DNA of 43,066 nucleotides, from contig CAZJKV010000008.1 of NCBI GenBank assembly GCA_964546765.1, positions 1-43,066 on the forward strand, read 5' to 3'. Made by a program: the position numbers and the translations under genes. The notes below the pieces were generated by a model. It did not search any database, was not told where the DNA came from, and worked only from the letters and a program-made list of their open reading frames with translations. Position 1 is the stretch's first letter, and every line of letters starts with the position of its first letter. Of this stretch, positions 23,537 to 32,558 are shown one piece after another. The stretch comes from JAITWN01 sp964546765. Its GTDB lineage: Bacteria > Pseudomonadota > Gammaproteobacteria > SZUA-140.

Positions 23537-24319
23537 TCATGACTCGAGGCGGACCGTTATTCCGTGGTCTGCCAGATAGCGTTTCGCGTCGCCGACCGTG
23601 TACTTGCCGTAATGGAAGATGCTCGCGGCAAGCACCGCGTCGGCCTTTCCCGCGATCAGGCCTGCTGCCAGGTGCTCGAGGGTGCCGACGCCGCCCGAGG
23701 CGATCAGCGGAATTGTGATCGCATCGCTGACGGCGGCCGTCAGTTCAAGGTCATAGCCGTCCCGGGTCCCGTCCCTGTCCATGCTCGTCAGCAGGATCTC
23801 TCCAGCGCCGAGCGACGTTACCCGCGTCGCCCATTCCACGGCGTCGATGCCGGTGGACCGGCGCCCCCCGTGCGTGAATACCTCCCAGCGCGGCGGCGCA
23901 TCCGGGGCGTTGACACGTTTGGCGTCTATCGCGACGACGATGCACTGGGATCCGAAGCGCTCCGCCGCGAGGCGGACGAATTCGGGGTTCTGCAGGGCAG
24001 CGGTGTTGATTGCAACCTTGTCGGCGCCCGCGTTCAGCATGCGGCGGATATCTGAAAGTTCGCGTATGCCGCCGCCGACGGTCAGCGGTATGAATACCTG
24101 CGCGGCAACCTCCTCGACGACATGAACCATGGTCTCGCGCTCTTCGGAACTCGCGGTGATGTCCAGAAACACCAGTTCATCGGCGCCCTGGGCGTCGTAG
24201 GCACGCGCGACCTCGACCGGATTGCCGGCATCGGTGATGTTCTCGAAGCGGACGCCCTTGACGACCCGGCCCTTGTCGACGTCGAGACAGGGGATGACGC
24301 GCTTAGCAAATCCGTTCAT
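23537..24319 (-). CDS. hisF: Imidazole glycerol phosphate synthase cyclase subunit HisF
   Basis: A 260-residue TIM barrel that, with HisH, makes imidazole glycerol phosphate and AICAR. Catalytic Asp lies in IPCLDVDKGRVVKGV; other blocks are FIPLTVGGGIRE, GADKVAINTAAL, MDRDGTRDGYDLEL (second catalytic Asp) and IPLIASGGVG. The ATG overlaps the hisA stop by 4 nt (ATGA); longer frames upstream run inside hisA. Confidence 0.97.
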   Translation of the reverse strand: MNGFAKRVIPCLDVDKGRVVKGVRFENITDAGNPVEVARAYDAQGADELVFLDITASSEERETMVHVVEEVAAQVFIPLTVGGGIRELSDIRRMLNAGADKVAINTAALQNPEFVRLAAERFGSQCIVVAIDAKRVNAPDAPPRWEVFTHGGRRSTGIDAVEWATRVTSLGAGEILLTSMDRDGTRDGYDLELTAAVSDAITIPLIASGGVGTLEHLAAGLIAGKADAVLAASIFHYGKYTVGDAKRYLADHGITVRLES

Positions 24320-25053
24320 CCGCTGCAGGCGTCCGCAAGTTTCTGGCATTGGGCGAAATCGATCCTGTTTTCGTACAACGCGCGCCCGAGTACGGCGCCG
24401 ATGATGCCTTCTCCGGCGACCTCGCACAGCGCCTTGATATCGTCGATGCCGGCGATGCCGCCAGAGGCGATCACCGGGATCGTCACGGCGCGTGCGAGCG
24501 CGGCCGTCGCCTGCACGTTGACGCCGCTCATCATTCCGTCCCGGCTGATGTCGGTATAGATGACCGCTGTGACGCCGTCACGCTCGAAGTGTTGCGCAAG
24601 ATCAATGACATCATGGTTCGACAGCTTGGACCAGCCGTCGATTGCGACCTTGCCGTCCTTCGCATCCAGGCCTACGATCACGTGACCGGGATAGGCCAGC
24701 GCGGCGTCGGCGACGAAGTGCGGTTCGTTGACCGCGCCAGTGCCGATGATGACGAAACTGACGCCGATATCTAGATAGTTTTCGATGGTCTCCTCATCCC
24801 GGATCCCGCCGCCGACCTGGATCGGCACGTCGGGGTATGCGCGCGCGATTTCCCGGATCACCTTCGCATTGACCGGCTTGCCCTGAATAGCGCCGTTCAG
24901 GTCGACGATGTGCAGGCGGCGTGCGCCGGCCTCCACCCAGCGGCCGGCCGTCGCAACCGGGTCGTCGGAAAAGACCGTCGAGTCGTCCATGCGCCCCTGG
25001 CGCAGGCGAACACACTGGCCATCCTTGAGATCGATAGCGGGTATCAACAACAT
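24316..25053 (-). CDS. hisA: ProFAR isomerase HisA
   Basis: A 245-residue TIM barrel catalysing the Amadori rearrangement of ProFAR to PRFAR. Recognised by LIPAIDLKDGQCVRL at the start (catalytic Asp), HIVDLNGAIQG, VQVGGGIRDEETI, YTDISRDGMMSG (second Asp) and VIASGGIAGIDD. It is homologous to the adjacent hisF, to which it is translationally coupled. Confidence 0.97.
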   Translation of the reverse strand: MLLIPAIDLKDGQCVRLRQGRMDDSTVFSDDPVATAGRWVEAGARRLHIVDLNGAIQGKPVNAKVIREIARAYPDVPIQVGGGIRDEETIENYLDIGVSFVIIGTGAVNEPHFVADAALAYPGHVIVGLDAKDGKVAIDGWSKLSNHDVIDLAQHFERDGVTAVIYTDISRDGMMSGVNVQATAALARAVTIPVIASGGIAGIDDIKALCEVAGEGIIGAVLGRALYENRIDFAQCQKLADACSG

Positions 25054-25115
25054 GACTTCGTCCTCATCGGTATGATTGGCAAATCATCGGTCAGGCACGC
25101 GGTTTCCGTGCCGGG

Positions 25116-25760
25116 TCAGGCTCCTCCGTCCCAGGCGATGAAATTCGCGAGCAGGGCCAGGCCCGCGCGCTGACTCTTTTCAGGATGGAACTGCACGGCG
25201 AATATGTTATCCCGCGCGATCGCGGAGACGAAAGTCTCGCCGTAATCCGTGCTTGCCGCGACGACGCCCGCGTCGCGCGGCCGGACATGGTAGCTGTGCA
25301 CGAAATAGAACCGGCTGTCACGGGCGATGCCTTCCCACAGGACATGGGGTCGGGTCTGGCGCACGAAATTCCATCCCATGTGCGGGACCTTTCGCTTTTC
25401 CCCGCTGTCAGGCGCGGCAAGCTCGGAAAATCGTACGGCGTCACCGGCGACGATACCGAGGCCACTGGTACCGCCGTTTTCCTCGCTGCTGTCCATCAGG
25501 GCCTGCAAGCCGAGGCAGATGCCGAGGAATGGGCGGCGTGCGGCGCACTCCCGGATCACATCGTCGAGTTCGAGGCGATGGAGTTCCGAGATGCAGTCAC
25601 GCAGTGCGCCGACACCGGGAAACACGACGTGATCCGCGCCGAGAATGAGCTGCGGGTCCCAGGTGACGACCACCCGGCAGTCGCCGCCAGCGTGCTCCAG
25701 CGCCCTGGATACGGACCGGATATTACCCATCCCGTAGTCGATCACCGCTACCGTCGTCAT
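25116..25760 (-). CDS. hisH: Imidazole glycerol phosphate synthase glutaminase subunit HisH
   Basis: A 214-residue class I amidotransferase that feeds ammonia to HisF. Starts IDYGMGNIRSV; oxyanion region VFPGVGALRDC; nucleophile Cys in LGICLGLQALMDSSEE; FVHSYHV; catalytic His-Glu in VQFHPEKSQ. It lies between hisB and hisA, 25 nt and 62 nt from its neighbours. Confidence 0.97.
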   Translation of the reverse strand: MTTVAVIDYGMGNIRSVSRALEHAGGDCRVVVTWDPQLILGADHVVFPGVGALRDCISELHRLELDDVIRECAARRPFLGICLGLQALMDSSEENGGTSGLGIVAGDAVRFSELAAPDSGEKRKVPHMGWNFVRQTRPHVLWEGIARDSRFYFVHSYHVRPRDAGVVAASTDYGETFVSAIARDNIFAVQFHPEKSQRAGLALLANFIAWDGGA

Positions 25761-25785
25761 TACGAGCTGTCCGAGATTTTGCCGG

Positions 25786-26379
25786 TCAGAGGCTGCCCTT
25801 GGTGGACGGCATGATCCCGCGTCCGCGGGGATCGGGCTCGACCGCCGCCCGCAGCGCGCGGCCGAAGGCCTTGAACACCGTCTCGATGATGTGATGCGCG
25901 TTCACGCCGCGCAGGCAATCGATGTGCACCGTCACCTGGGCATGATTGACGAAGGCGCGGAAAAATTCCTGGAACAGGTCGACATCCATGTCACCGACGC
26001 GGGCGCGCGGGAACGCGACATGGTATTCCAGGCCGGGCCGGCCCGAGAGGTCTATGACAACGCGCGACAGGGCCTCGTCGAGCGGGACGCAGGCGTGGCC
26101 ATAGCGCCGCAGGCCTGCCTTGTCCCCGAGCGCCTGCACGACCGCCTGTCCGAATACGATGCCGATATCCTCGACCGTGTGGTGATCGTCGATATGGACG
26201 TCGCCATCGGCCTTGATTTCGATATCAATCATGCCGTGACGCGCGATCTGCTCCAGCATGTGGTTCAGAAACGGCACCGGCGACTCGATCTTCGACTGAC
26301 CCGAGCCATCGAGATTCACGGTCACCGTTATCGCGGTCTCCCGGGTGTTGCGATTGACTGCGGCCTTGCGCTCCCCCAT
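25786..26379 (-). CDS. hisB: Imidazoleglycerol-phosphate dehydratase HisB (monofunctional)
   Basis: A 197-residue dehydratase. The duplicated metal motifs are DDHHTVEDIGIV and NAHHIIETVFKAFGRAL. It ends IMPSTKGSL, as usual. There is no N-terminal histidinol-phosphate phosphatase domain, so that activity must be encoded elsewhere; it is not in this window. Confidence 0.97.
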   Translation of the reverse strand: MGERKAAVNRNTRETAITVTVNLDGSGQSKIESPVPFLNHMLEQIARHGMIDIEIKADGDVHIDDHHTVEDIGIVFGQAVVQALGDKAGLRRYGHACVPLDEALSRVVIDLSGRPGLEYHVAFPRARVGDMDVDLFQEFFRAFVNHAQVTVHIDCLRGVNAHHIIETVFKAFGRALRAAVEPDPRGRGIMPSTKGSL

Positions 26380-26447
26380 CAGATCTCTCCGGTAAATCGG
26401 TTACATGATGTCATATCGGCGTCCGTCGCGCTAACCGGCGGCCCCGT

Positions 26448-27563
26448 TCACGCCATGACATCCGCCAGCGCCGCGAGGAACCGTTCATTCTCCTGCGGCG
26501 CGCCGACCGTGACGCGCAGGCAGTCTCGCAGCATGTCTCCGGCGCCGCTGAGGTTCCTGATCAGGACGTTTCTGTCCCGCAGGCCGGAGAAAACGGCATC
26601 GCCCTGCCCCGTCGGCGCCCGGAACAGCAGGAAATTGGCATGGCTCGGCCATACTTTCAGTCCTTCGAAACCGCACAGCGCCTGATATAGGCGCTCCCGG
26701 TCGTCGACGATGCGCCGTGCCTGCTGATCGAGCATGCTCCGGTGTGTGAGCGCGAATTCGGCGCTGACCTGGCTCAGCGCGTTAACGTTGTACGGAAGCC
26801 GGATCTTGTCAATCTCGCGTATCCATGCCGCGGGGCCGGCGACCATGCCGAGGCGTAGCCCTGCGAGGCCCATTTTGGACAGCGTGCGCAGGATCAGCAG
26901 ATTCGAATACTCGCTCAGCCAGGGCATCAGAGTCGCTCCGGAAAAGGCGTGATAGGCCTCGTCGACGACGACCAGACCGGGCGCGGCCTCGATGACCGCG
27001 CGCAGCGCGGCGTCATCGAACAGGCGTCCTGAGGGATTGTTCGGATAGTCGATCAGCACCAGCGCCGGGCGCGTCTCCGCGATCGCGCCCAGCATCGCCG
27101 CGGTATCGAGACTGAAGTCGCCGGGATTCAGGCGCACGGCCCTGAACGCCAGTCCCACGTAGATCGAGATCATGCGATACATGCTGAAGGCCGGATCGGC
27201 GGCCAGCACCCCGCGTCCCGGTCCGGCAAGCGCCATCGCGATCATCTGGATCAGTTCGTCCGAACCGTTGCCGAGCATGACCTCCATGTCCGGCGGTACG
27301 TCGAAGAAATCGCGCAGGCGCTGCATCAGGAGACGGGGCGATGGATCGGGATAACGGTTCAGACTGACGTCACGCAGCATCGCCAGCCACTCGTCGACGA
27401 CCTGTTCCGGCCAGCGATAGGGATTTTCCATCGCATCGAGCTTGATCATGCCGCTTGACGGCGGCACATGATAGGCATTGAGGGCTCGGATCTCCGTGCG
27501 GATCCATTCTTGGACCCTGCGCTCGATGCCGGCGCCCGCGGGCGTGTTTTTCGAAGCGGTCAT
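26448..27563 (-). CDS. hisC: Histidinol-phosphate aminotransferase HisC
   Basis: A 371-residue fold-type I PLP enzyme. Seen: LDAMENPYRWP near the N terminus, GNGSDELIQMI, DYPNNPSGRL, VVDEAYHAFSG, the PLP-lysine region RTLSKMGLAGLRLG, and a late ANFLLFRAP. Placed 16 nt after hisD; the 68-nt gap before hisB is the largest in the his block. Broad aromatic aminotransferase activity is possible but not decidable. Confidence 0.95.
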   Translation of the reverse strand: MTASKNTPAGAGIERRVQEWIRTEIRALNAYHVPPSSGMIKLDAMENPYRWPEQVVDEWLAMLRDVSLNRYPDPSPRLLMQRLRDFFDVPPDMEVMLGNGSDELIQMIAMALAGPGRGVLAADPAFSMYRMISIYVGLAFRAVRLNPGDFSLDTAAMLGAIAETRPALVLIDYPNNPSGRLFDDAALRAVIEAAPGLVVVDEAYHAFSGATLMPWLSEYSNLLILRTLSKMGLAGLRLGMVAGPAAWIREIDKIRLPYNVNALSQVSAEFALTHRSMLDQQARRIVDDRERLYQALCGFEGLKVWPSHANFLLFRAPTGQGDAVFSGLRDRNVLIRNLSGAGDMLRDCLRVTVGAPQENERFLAALADVMA

Positions 27564-27579
27564 GATGCCGGTATCCGAA

Positions 27580-28890
27580 TCAGCCTTGCTTCACGCCATC
27601 ACTGCGATATTCGGCCGAACGTGCATGCGCGGTCAGGCCTTCACTGCGCGCGAGTATCGACGCTGTCACACCGAGCGCCGCCGCACCCGCCGGCGAGCAC
27701 ATGATCAGGCTCGACCGCTTCTGGAAATCGTAGACGCCGAGCGGCGACGAGAAGCGCGCGGTGCGCGAGGTCGGCAGCACATGATTCGGACCGGCGACGT
27801 AATCCCCGATCGCCTCGGCGGTATGCCGGCCCAGGAAGATCGCGCCGGCGTGACGGATCTTGCGCGCCAGGGATTGCGGCTCCTCGACCGACAGTTCGAG
27901 GTGCTCGGGCGCGATGTGATTCGCGACCTCGGCGGCCTCGTCGAGATTGCGCACCCGGATCAGCGCCGAGCGTTTCGCCATCGAGGCCCGGATAATGTCG
28001 GCGCGCTCCATGCCGGGCAGCAGGTGATGGATGCTCGCCTCGACCTCGTCGAGAAAAGCGGCGTCCGGACTGACCAGGATCGACTGCGCATCTTCGTCAT
28101 GTTCGGACTGCGAAAACAGGTCCATCGCGATCCAGTCGGGCGGCGTCCGGCCGTCGCAGATGACGAGGATCTCGGACGGACCGGCGATCATGTCGATGCC
28201 GACCGTGCCGTAGACCAGGCTCTTCGCTGTCGCGACATAGATGTTGCCCGGACCGACGATCTTGTCGACACGCGGAATCGTCTGCGTGCCGAAGGCCAGC
28301 GCCGCGACCGCCTGGGCGCCGCCGATTGTGAACACACGATCAACGCCGGCGATCACGGCGGCGCCCAGCACGAGGTCGCTGGCAACGCCGTCGGGTGTCG
28401 GGACGACCATGATCAGTTCCCGTACCCCGGCGACCCGGGCAGGGATTGCATTCATGATCACCGTCGACGGATAGGACGCCTTGCCGCCGGGCACGTACAG
28501 GCCGACGCGGTCGAGCGCCGTGACCTGCTGCCCCAGCATCGTGCCGTCGGCCTCGGTGTAGGACCAGGAATCTGCCTTCTGGTGTTCGTGGTAGGCGCGG
28601 ACGCGCTCCGCTGCGAGTTCCAGGGCGCGCCGGTGATCGACCGGGATCGCCTTCAGCGCGCGCTGAAGGCGATCGGGCGACAGTTCGAGCGCTGCGGCAT
28701 CGGCCGCCTCCAGCCGGTCGTAGCGCCGGGTATATTCGATCACCGCCTCGTCACCGCGTTCGCGCACGTCATCGAGTATCTCGCGCACCGCCCGGTTGAC
28801 CCTGTCGTCGGACACGCTCTCCCACGCCAGCAGGGCGTCCAGGCGCGCGAGGAAATCGGATGAGGAACTGTCGAGTCTTGCGATCTTCAT
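27580..28890 (-). CDS. hisD: Histidinol dehydrogenase HisD
   Basis: A 436-residue zinc and NAD enzyme that makes the last two oxidations to histidine. Blocks: LYVPGGKASYPSTVIMNAIPA, TIGGAQAVAALAFGT, VDKIVGPGNIYVATAK, GPSEILVI, SQSEHDEDAQSILVS (metal and catalytic residues), and NHVLPTSRTARFSSPLGVYDFQKR. The ATG at 28890 has AGGA 7 nt before it. An in-frame ATG at 28920 overlaps the hisG stop (ATGA) and would add ten residues; the family N terminus fits the shorter form. Confidence 0.96.
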   Translation of the reverse strand: MKIARLDSSSSDFLARLDALLAWESVSDDRVNRAVREILDDVRERGDEAVIEYTRRYDRLEAADAAALELSPDRLQRALKAIPVDHRRALELAAERVRAYHEHQKADSWSYTEADGTMLGQQVTALDRVGLYVPGGKASYPSTVIMNAIPARVAGVRELIMVVPTPDGVASDLVLGAAVIAGVDRVFTIGGAQAVAALAFGTQTIPRVDKIVGPGNIYVATAKSLVYGTVGIDMIAGPSEILVICDGRTPPDWIAMDLFSQSEHDEDAQSILVSPDAAFLDEVEASIHHLLPGMERADIIRASMAKRSALIRVRNLDEAAEVANHIAPEHLELSVEEPQSLARKIRHAGAIFLGRHTAEAIGDYVAGPNHVLPTSRTARFSSPLGVYDFQKRSSLIMCSPAGAAALGVTASILARSEGLTAHARSAEYRSDGVKQG

Positions 28891-28916
28891 GGACGGATCC
28901 TGACTGAAGCTGTGTG

Positions 28917-29555
28917 TCATTTCCGGTCGACGGCCTCTGAGATCAGGCCGATCAGTGCCTTGATCTTCTCGTGCTTCATCTTCATCGCTGCCTTGTTCAC
29001 GATCAGCCGCGAACTTATTTCGGTGACGGTCTCGAGCGGCTGCAGTCCATTCGCGCGCAGCGTGTTGCCGGTATCCACGAGATCGACGATACGGTCCGCC
29101 AGGCCAACCAGCGGCGCCAGCTCCATCGAGCCGTAGAGCTTGACGATTTCGACCTGCTCGCCGCGCGCGGCAAACCAGCGCCGTGCGATCTCGACGTATT
29201 TGGTTGCAACCCGCATGCGCGCACCTTGTCCCGGCGCCGTTTCCGGGCCGGCGACCATGAGGCGGCAACGGGCGATCTTCAGGTCGAGCGGCTCATACAG
29301 GCCGTCGCCGCCGTATTCCAGCAACACATCCTTGCCGGCGATGCCCATATCCGCGGCGCCGTATTCGACGAAAGTCGGCACATCCGTCGCCCGGATCACG
29401 ACCAGGCGGACGTCGTCACGGCTGGTCGCGAGGATCAGCTTGCGGCTGACCTCCGGATCTTCGAGCGGCGTGATCCCGGCATGGGCGAGCAGCGGCAGGG
29501 CCTCGCTGAAGATTCGCCCCTTGGATACGGCGATGCTGATCATGGTGTCTGACAT
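28917..29555 (-). CDS. hisG: ATP phosphoribosyltransferase HisG (short form)
   Basis: Commits ATP and PRPP to histidine synthesis. At 212 residues it is the short form, with the catalytic region only (SKGRIFSEALPLL, ADMGIAGKDVLLE, ATKYVEIARRWF, GSMELAPLVGLADRIVDLVDTGNTLRANGL) and no C-terminal regulatory ACT-like domain. Short HisG normally needs the HisZ regulatory partner, which is not in this window. It lies 28 nt after murA and begins the his genes. Confidence 0.96.
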   Translation of the reverse strand: MSDTMISIAVSKGRIFSEALPLLAHAGITPLEDPEVSRKLILATSRDDVRLVVIRATDVPTFVEYGAADMGIAGKDVLLEYGGDGLYEPLDLKIARCRLMVAGPETAPGQGARMRVATKYVEIARRWFAARGEQVEIVKLYGSMELAPLVGLADRIVDLVDTGNTLRANGLQPLETVTEISSRLIVNKAAMKMKHEKIKALIGLISEAVDRK

Positions 29556-29583
29556 GTCGGTATTGACCCTGCGAACTATCGGC

Positions 29584-30846
29584 CTAAAGTGCGGGCACCC
29601 GGCGGATGTCCGCGCCGAGTTGCGACAACTTCTCCTCGATGCATTCGTAACCGCGATCGATATGATAGATGCGGTCGACGACCGTCTGGCCTTCGCCGAC
29701 CAGACCGGCCAGCACCAGGCTCGCCGATGCGCGCAGGTCGGTCGCCATCACCGGCGCGCCCGCGAGCCTGTCCGTACCGCGAGTGAATATCGTGTTGCCT
29801 TCCAGCCTGATATCAGCTCCCATCCGCTGCAGTTCGGGCACGTGCATGAAGCGGTTCTCGAACACCGTTTCAGTGATCGTGCCGGTGCCGTCGGCGACGG
29901 CGTTGAGGGCGGCAAACTGCGCCTGCATGTCGGTCGGAAACGCCGGATAGGGCGCGGTACGCAGGTCGACCGCCAGGGGGCGCGCGCCGTGCATGTCCAG
30001 GGAGATCCAGTCGTCGCCGGTCTCGATGTCGGCGCCGGCTTCACGGAGCTTCGCAATCACCGCCTCGAGGCTGTCCGGACGCGCCTTCCTGAGCCTGATC
30101 CTGCCCCGGGTGATTGCGGCTGCGACCAGGTAGGTGCCGGCCTCGATACGGTCTGGCAGTATCGAATACGATGTACCGGAAAGTCGCTCCACACCTTCTA
30201 TGGTTATCATGTCCGACCCCGCGCCCTTGATCCGTGCGCCCATCTGGTTCAGGCAGTTGGCGAGATCGACGACCTCGGGTTCGCGCGCGGCGTTCTCGAT
30301 CACGGTTGTGCCGCTGGCCAGCGTCGCCGCCATCATGATGTTCTCGGTGCCGGTCACGGTCACCAGGTCCAAGAACAGCCGTGCGCCCCGGAGCCTGGCC
30401 GCGCGCGCCTGGATATAACCGCCCTTGACCTCGATGGTGGCGCCCATGGCCTCCAGAGCCGCGATATGCAGATCGACCGGCCGGGTGCCGATCGCACAGC
30501 CGCCGGGCATGGACACGTCCGCCTGGCCGAAGCGCGCGAGCAACGGACCGAGCACCAGGATCGACGCGCGCATCGTCTTGACCAGTTCGTACGGGGCGCT
30601 GAAGTCGCTGATGGCGGATGCGTCGATCTCGACGCCCATGCTTTCGTCGACGACGAGGTCGACGCCCATGCGCCCGAGCAGTTCCATCGTGGTCGTGATG
30701 TCGTGCAGGTGGGGCACGTTCGAGATCGTGACCGGCTCGTCCGACAGCAACGCCGCTGCCATGATCGGCAAGGCCGCGTTCTTGGCTCCGGAAACCGTAA
30801 TTGTGCCGTCGAGCGTGTTGCCGCCCTTGATGATCAGCTTGTCCAT
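29584..30846 (-). CDS. murA: UDP-N-acetylglucosamine 1-carboxyvinyltransferase MurA
   Basis: First committed step of peptidoglycan synthesis. The 420-residue protein has two inside-out barrels. N-terminal GAKNAALPIMAAALL holds the substrate Lys/Asn. The PEP-adduct Cys117 is in MPGGCAIGTRPVDLH, so the enzyme is of the fosfomycin-sensitive Cys type. Later blocks: RIEAGTYLVAAAITRG and TDMQAQFAALNAVADG. It starts 7 nt after ibaG, the conserved murA-ibaG-mla arrangement. Confidence 0.97.
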   Translation of the reverse strand: MDKLIIKGGNTLDGTITVSGAKNAALPIMAAALLSDEPVTISNVPHLHDITTTMELLGRMGVDLVVDESMGVEIDASAISDFSAPYELVKTMRASILVLGPLLARFGQADVSMPGGCAIGTRPVDLHIAALEAMGATIEVKGGYIQARAARLRGARLFLDLVTVTGTENIMMAATLASGTTVIENAAREPEVVDLANCLNQMGARIKGAGSDMITIEGVERLSGTSYSILPDRIEAGTYLVAAAITRGRIRLRKARPDSLEAVIAKLREAGADIETGDDWISLDMHGARPLAVDLRTAPYPAFPTDMQAQFAALNAVADGTGTITETVFENRFMHVPELQRMGADIRLEGNTIFTRGTDRLAGAPVMATDLRASASLVLAGLVGEGQTVVDRIYHIDRGYECIEEKLSQLGADIRRVPAL

Positions 30847-30853
30847 GACGTCA

Positions 30854-31102
30854 CTACCGGGGTTCCCCGCCCTGTCGCGACCACTCCTCAGGGGTAAAGG
30901 CCCGGATTGACAGCGCATGTATCGCGCCGCCCATGCTCGCTCCGAGGGTCGCGTATACCATCCGATGCTTCTGCAGCAGGCTCTTGCCGCCGAAATCCTC
31001 CGCGATAACCGTGGCCTCGAAGTGCGTGCCGTCTCCGGTCACGTGCGCCTCGCTTCCGGGAAGCCCGGACTCGATCATGCGCTTGATCTCTTCGTTCTGC
31101 AT
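30854..31102 (-). CDS. ibaG: BolA-family protein IbaG
   Basis: An 82-residue BolA-like protein: short N-terminal helix, DGTHFEATVIAEDFGGKSLLQKHRMVYATLG, and a C-terminal IHALSIRAFTPEEW, cited here only to mark the fold. The conserved His in KHRMVY is the probable Fe-S ligand shared with a monothiol glutaredoxin. Its place between mla and murA is that of ibaG (yrbA) in enterics and not of bolA. Role: Fe-S trafficking or acid and envelope stress. Confidence 0.88.
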   Translation of the reverse strand: MQNEEIKRMIESGLPGSEAHVTGDGTHFEATVIAEDFGGKSLLQKHRMVYATLGASMGGAIHALSIRAFTPEEWSRQGGEPR

Positions 31103-31117
31103 AACCTTTACCCGTGT

Positions 31118-31423
31118 CTATTTCGAGAGCGGCAGAATCGCGTCGACGCCGCTGACCCGCGCGATCGAGAGCACCTGCTCCGGAACGTTCCTGAACACGA
31201 TTTCCCTGCGCCGGAGACGCGCTGCGCGCATCCATTCGATCAGCAACGCCAGGCCCGCGCTGTCGGCGCGGGTAACGCCGTCGAAGTCGAGTTCGATGCC
31301 GGCGTCGCCGGAAGCGAAGATCCTGCGCCCCTGTTCCAGCAGTCCCGGCACGGAATCGAACACGAGTTCTCCGCTGATCCGGTATCCCCCGCGCCGTGCC
31401 TCGTCGGGCCTGATCTCACTCAT
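31118..31423 (-). CDS. mlaB: Lipid-asymmetry transporter STAS subunit MlaB
   Basis: A 101-residue STAS-domain protein. The signature stretch is LDFDGVTRADSAGLALLIEWMRAA, of which TRADSAGLALL carries the conserved Ser. MlaB is a cytoplasmic subunit that binds the MlaF ATPase and stabilises the MlaFEDB complex. It overlaps the end of mlaC by 8 nt. Confidence 0.85.
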   Translation of the reverse strand: MSEIRPDEARRGGYRISGELVFDSVPGLLEQGRRIFASGDAGIELDFDGVTRADSAGLALLIEWMRAARLRRREIVFRNVPEQVLSIARVSGVDAILPLSK

Positions 31424-32084
31424 TCACGCCCTGCCTGTTACGTGCCTCAATGACCTCGATCAGCGGCGCCACGCCGTTCAGCCGGCGGATCTCGGAACTG
31501 ATGTTTCCCCGATAGTTAACGATCATGCTGATGCCGTCGATGGTGACGTCGTAGACCAGCCAGCGGCCGTTGCGCTTGCGCAGGCTGTAATCCACCGCCA
31601 CGGGACCGGCGGCCAGTTCGATCTCGGTCCTGACCACGGTTTCCTCGGCATCGTCCGCTTCCTTGTAGGGCAGATAGCTGATCTTCTGGTCGGAATATTC
31701 CAGCATCGAGGAAGCATAACTGCGTATCAGCATCTCCTGGAACGCGTGAATGAAGCGCTTGCGCTCTTCGTTGCTAGCCTGACGCCAGTGCCTTCCGAGC
31801 ACCAGCCGGGCAATGTATTCGGTGTCAAAATGCGGTAGCAGGAATTCCTCGACGAATTCGTAGATGCGCGCATCGCTCTCCTTCAATTCTTCGCGGCGCT
31901 CGATCAGGGCCTCGATCGCCTGGGTCGACGCGTCACGCACCAGCTCCTGGGCATTCGCCTGCGCGAGCGACGGCAGGGCGATGGCCAGCACAGCGGCATA
32001 CAAGGCATACAACAGGACCAGCAGCCTTCCGGCCGGCAGGCTGCGTTTATTCCCCGTATGCAAGCTCATGATCGTCCCGAACAC
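31416..32084 (-). CDS. mlaC: Periplasmic phospholipid-binding protein MlaC
   Basis: A 222-residue exported protein that shuttles phospholipid between the outer-membrane MlaA complex and the inner-membrane MlaFEDB. The N-terminal signal (LLVLLYALYAAVLAIALPSLAQA) precedes the Ttg2D/MlaC domain with LVLGRHWRQASNEERKRF, FQEMLIRSYASSMLEY and WLVYDVTIDGISMIVNYRG. It overlaps both mlaD and mlaB. MlaA is not in the window. Confidence 0.94.
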   Translation of the reverse strand: MFGTIMSLHTGNKRSLPAGRLLVLLYALYAAVLAIALPSLAQANAQELVRDASTQAIEALIERREELKESDARIYEFVEEFLLPHFDTEYIARLVLGRHWRQASNEERKRFIHAFQEMLIRSYASSMLEYSDQKISYLPYKEADDAEETVVRTEIELAAGPVAVDYSLRKRNGRWLVYDVTIDGISMIVNYRGNISSEIRRLNGVAPLIEVIEARNRQGVNE

Positions 32085-32557
32085 TACTTTGAACCCGTGC
32101 TGTCCGACATGCTGAACAGGAACTGCCCGATCAGCCGTTCCAGCACCAGCGCCGACTGCGTCAGCCTGATGCGGTCGCCGTCCCCAAGGTAATCATCGGC
32201 GCCGCCCGGATCGAGACTGATATACTGTTCGCCCAGCAGGCCGGAGGTGTAGATGCTCGCCGCGGTGTCTGTCGGCAAACGGTCGTACCTGGAGTCAACC
32301 ACGAACCTGACATGGGCTTCGTAGGTGTCCTGATCGAATTCTATCGCGGTCACCCGCCCGATTCGCACTCCGCTCGCGCTGACCGGTGACTGCACCTTCA
32401 GGCCGCCGATATTCTCGAATCGGGCGACGAGGGAGTAGCCGTCCCGTATACTGTGCATCCCGAGGTTACTGGCCTTCATCGCCAGCATGAACAGCGAGGC
32501 GATGCCGATCGCAACAAAGACCCCGACCATTATTTCGACCATTCTCGTGTTCATCAT
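32084..32557 (-). CDS. mlaD: MCE-domain subunit MlaD
   Basis: A 157-residue protein with one N-terminal membrane helix (IMVGVFVAIGIASLFMLAMK) and one MCE domain (YSLVARFENIGGLKVQSPV, then SGVRIGRVTAIEF, TSGLLGEQYISLDPGG). MlaD forms a hexameric ring on MlaE that holds lipid. Two ATGs are adjacent at 32557 and 32554. Start 1 nt after mlaE. Confidence 0.96.
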   Translation of the reverse strand: MMNTRMVEIMVGVFVAIGIASLFMLAMKASNLGMHSIRDGYSLVARFENIGGLKVQSPVSASGVRIGRVTAIEFDQDTYEAHVRFVVDSRYDRLPTDTAASIYTSGLLGEQYISLDPGGADDYLGDGDRIRLTQSALVLERLIGQFLFSMSDSTGSK

Positions 32558-32558
32558 A

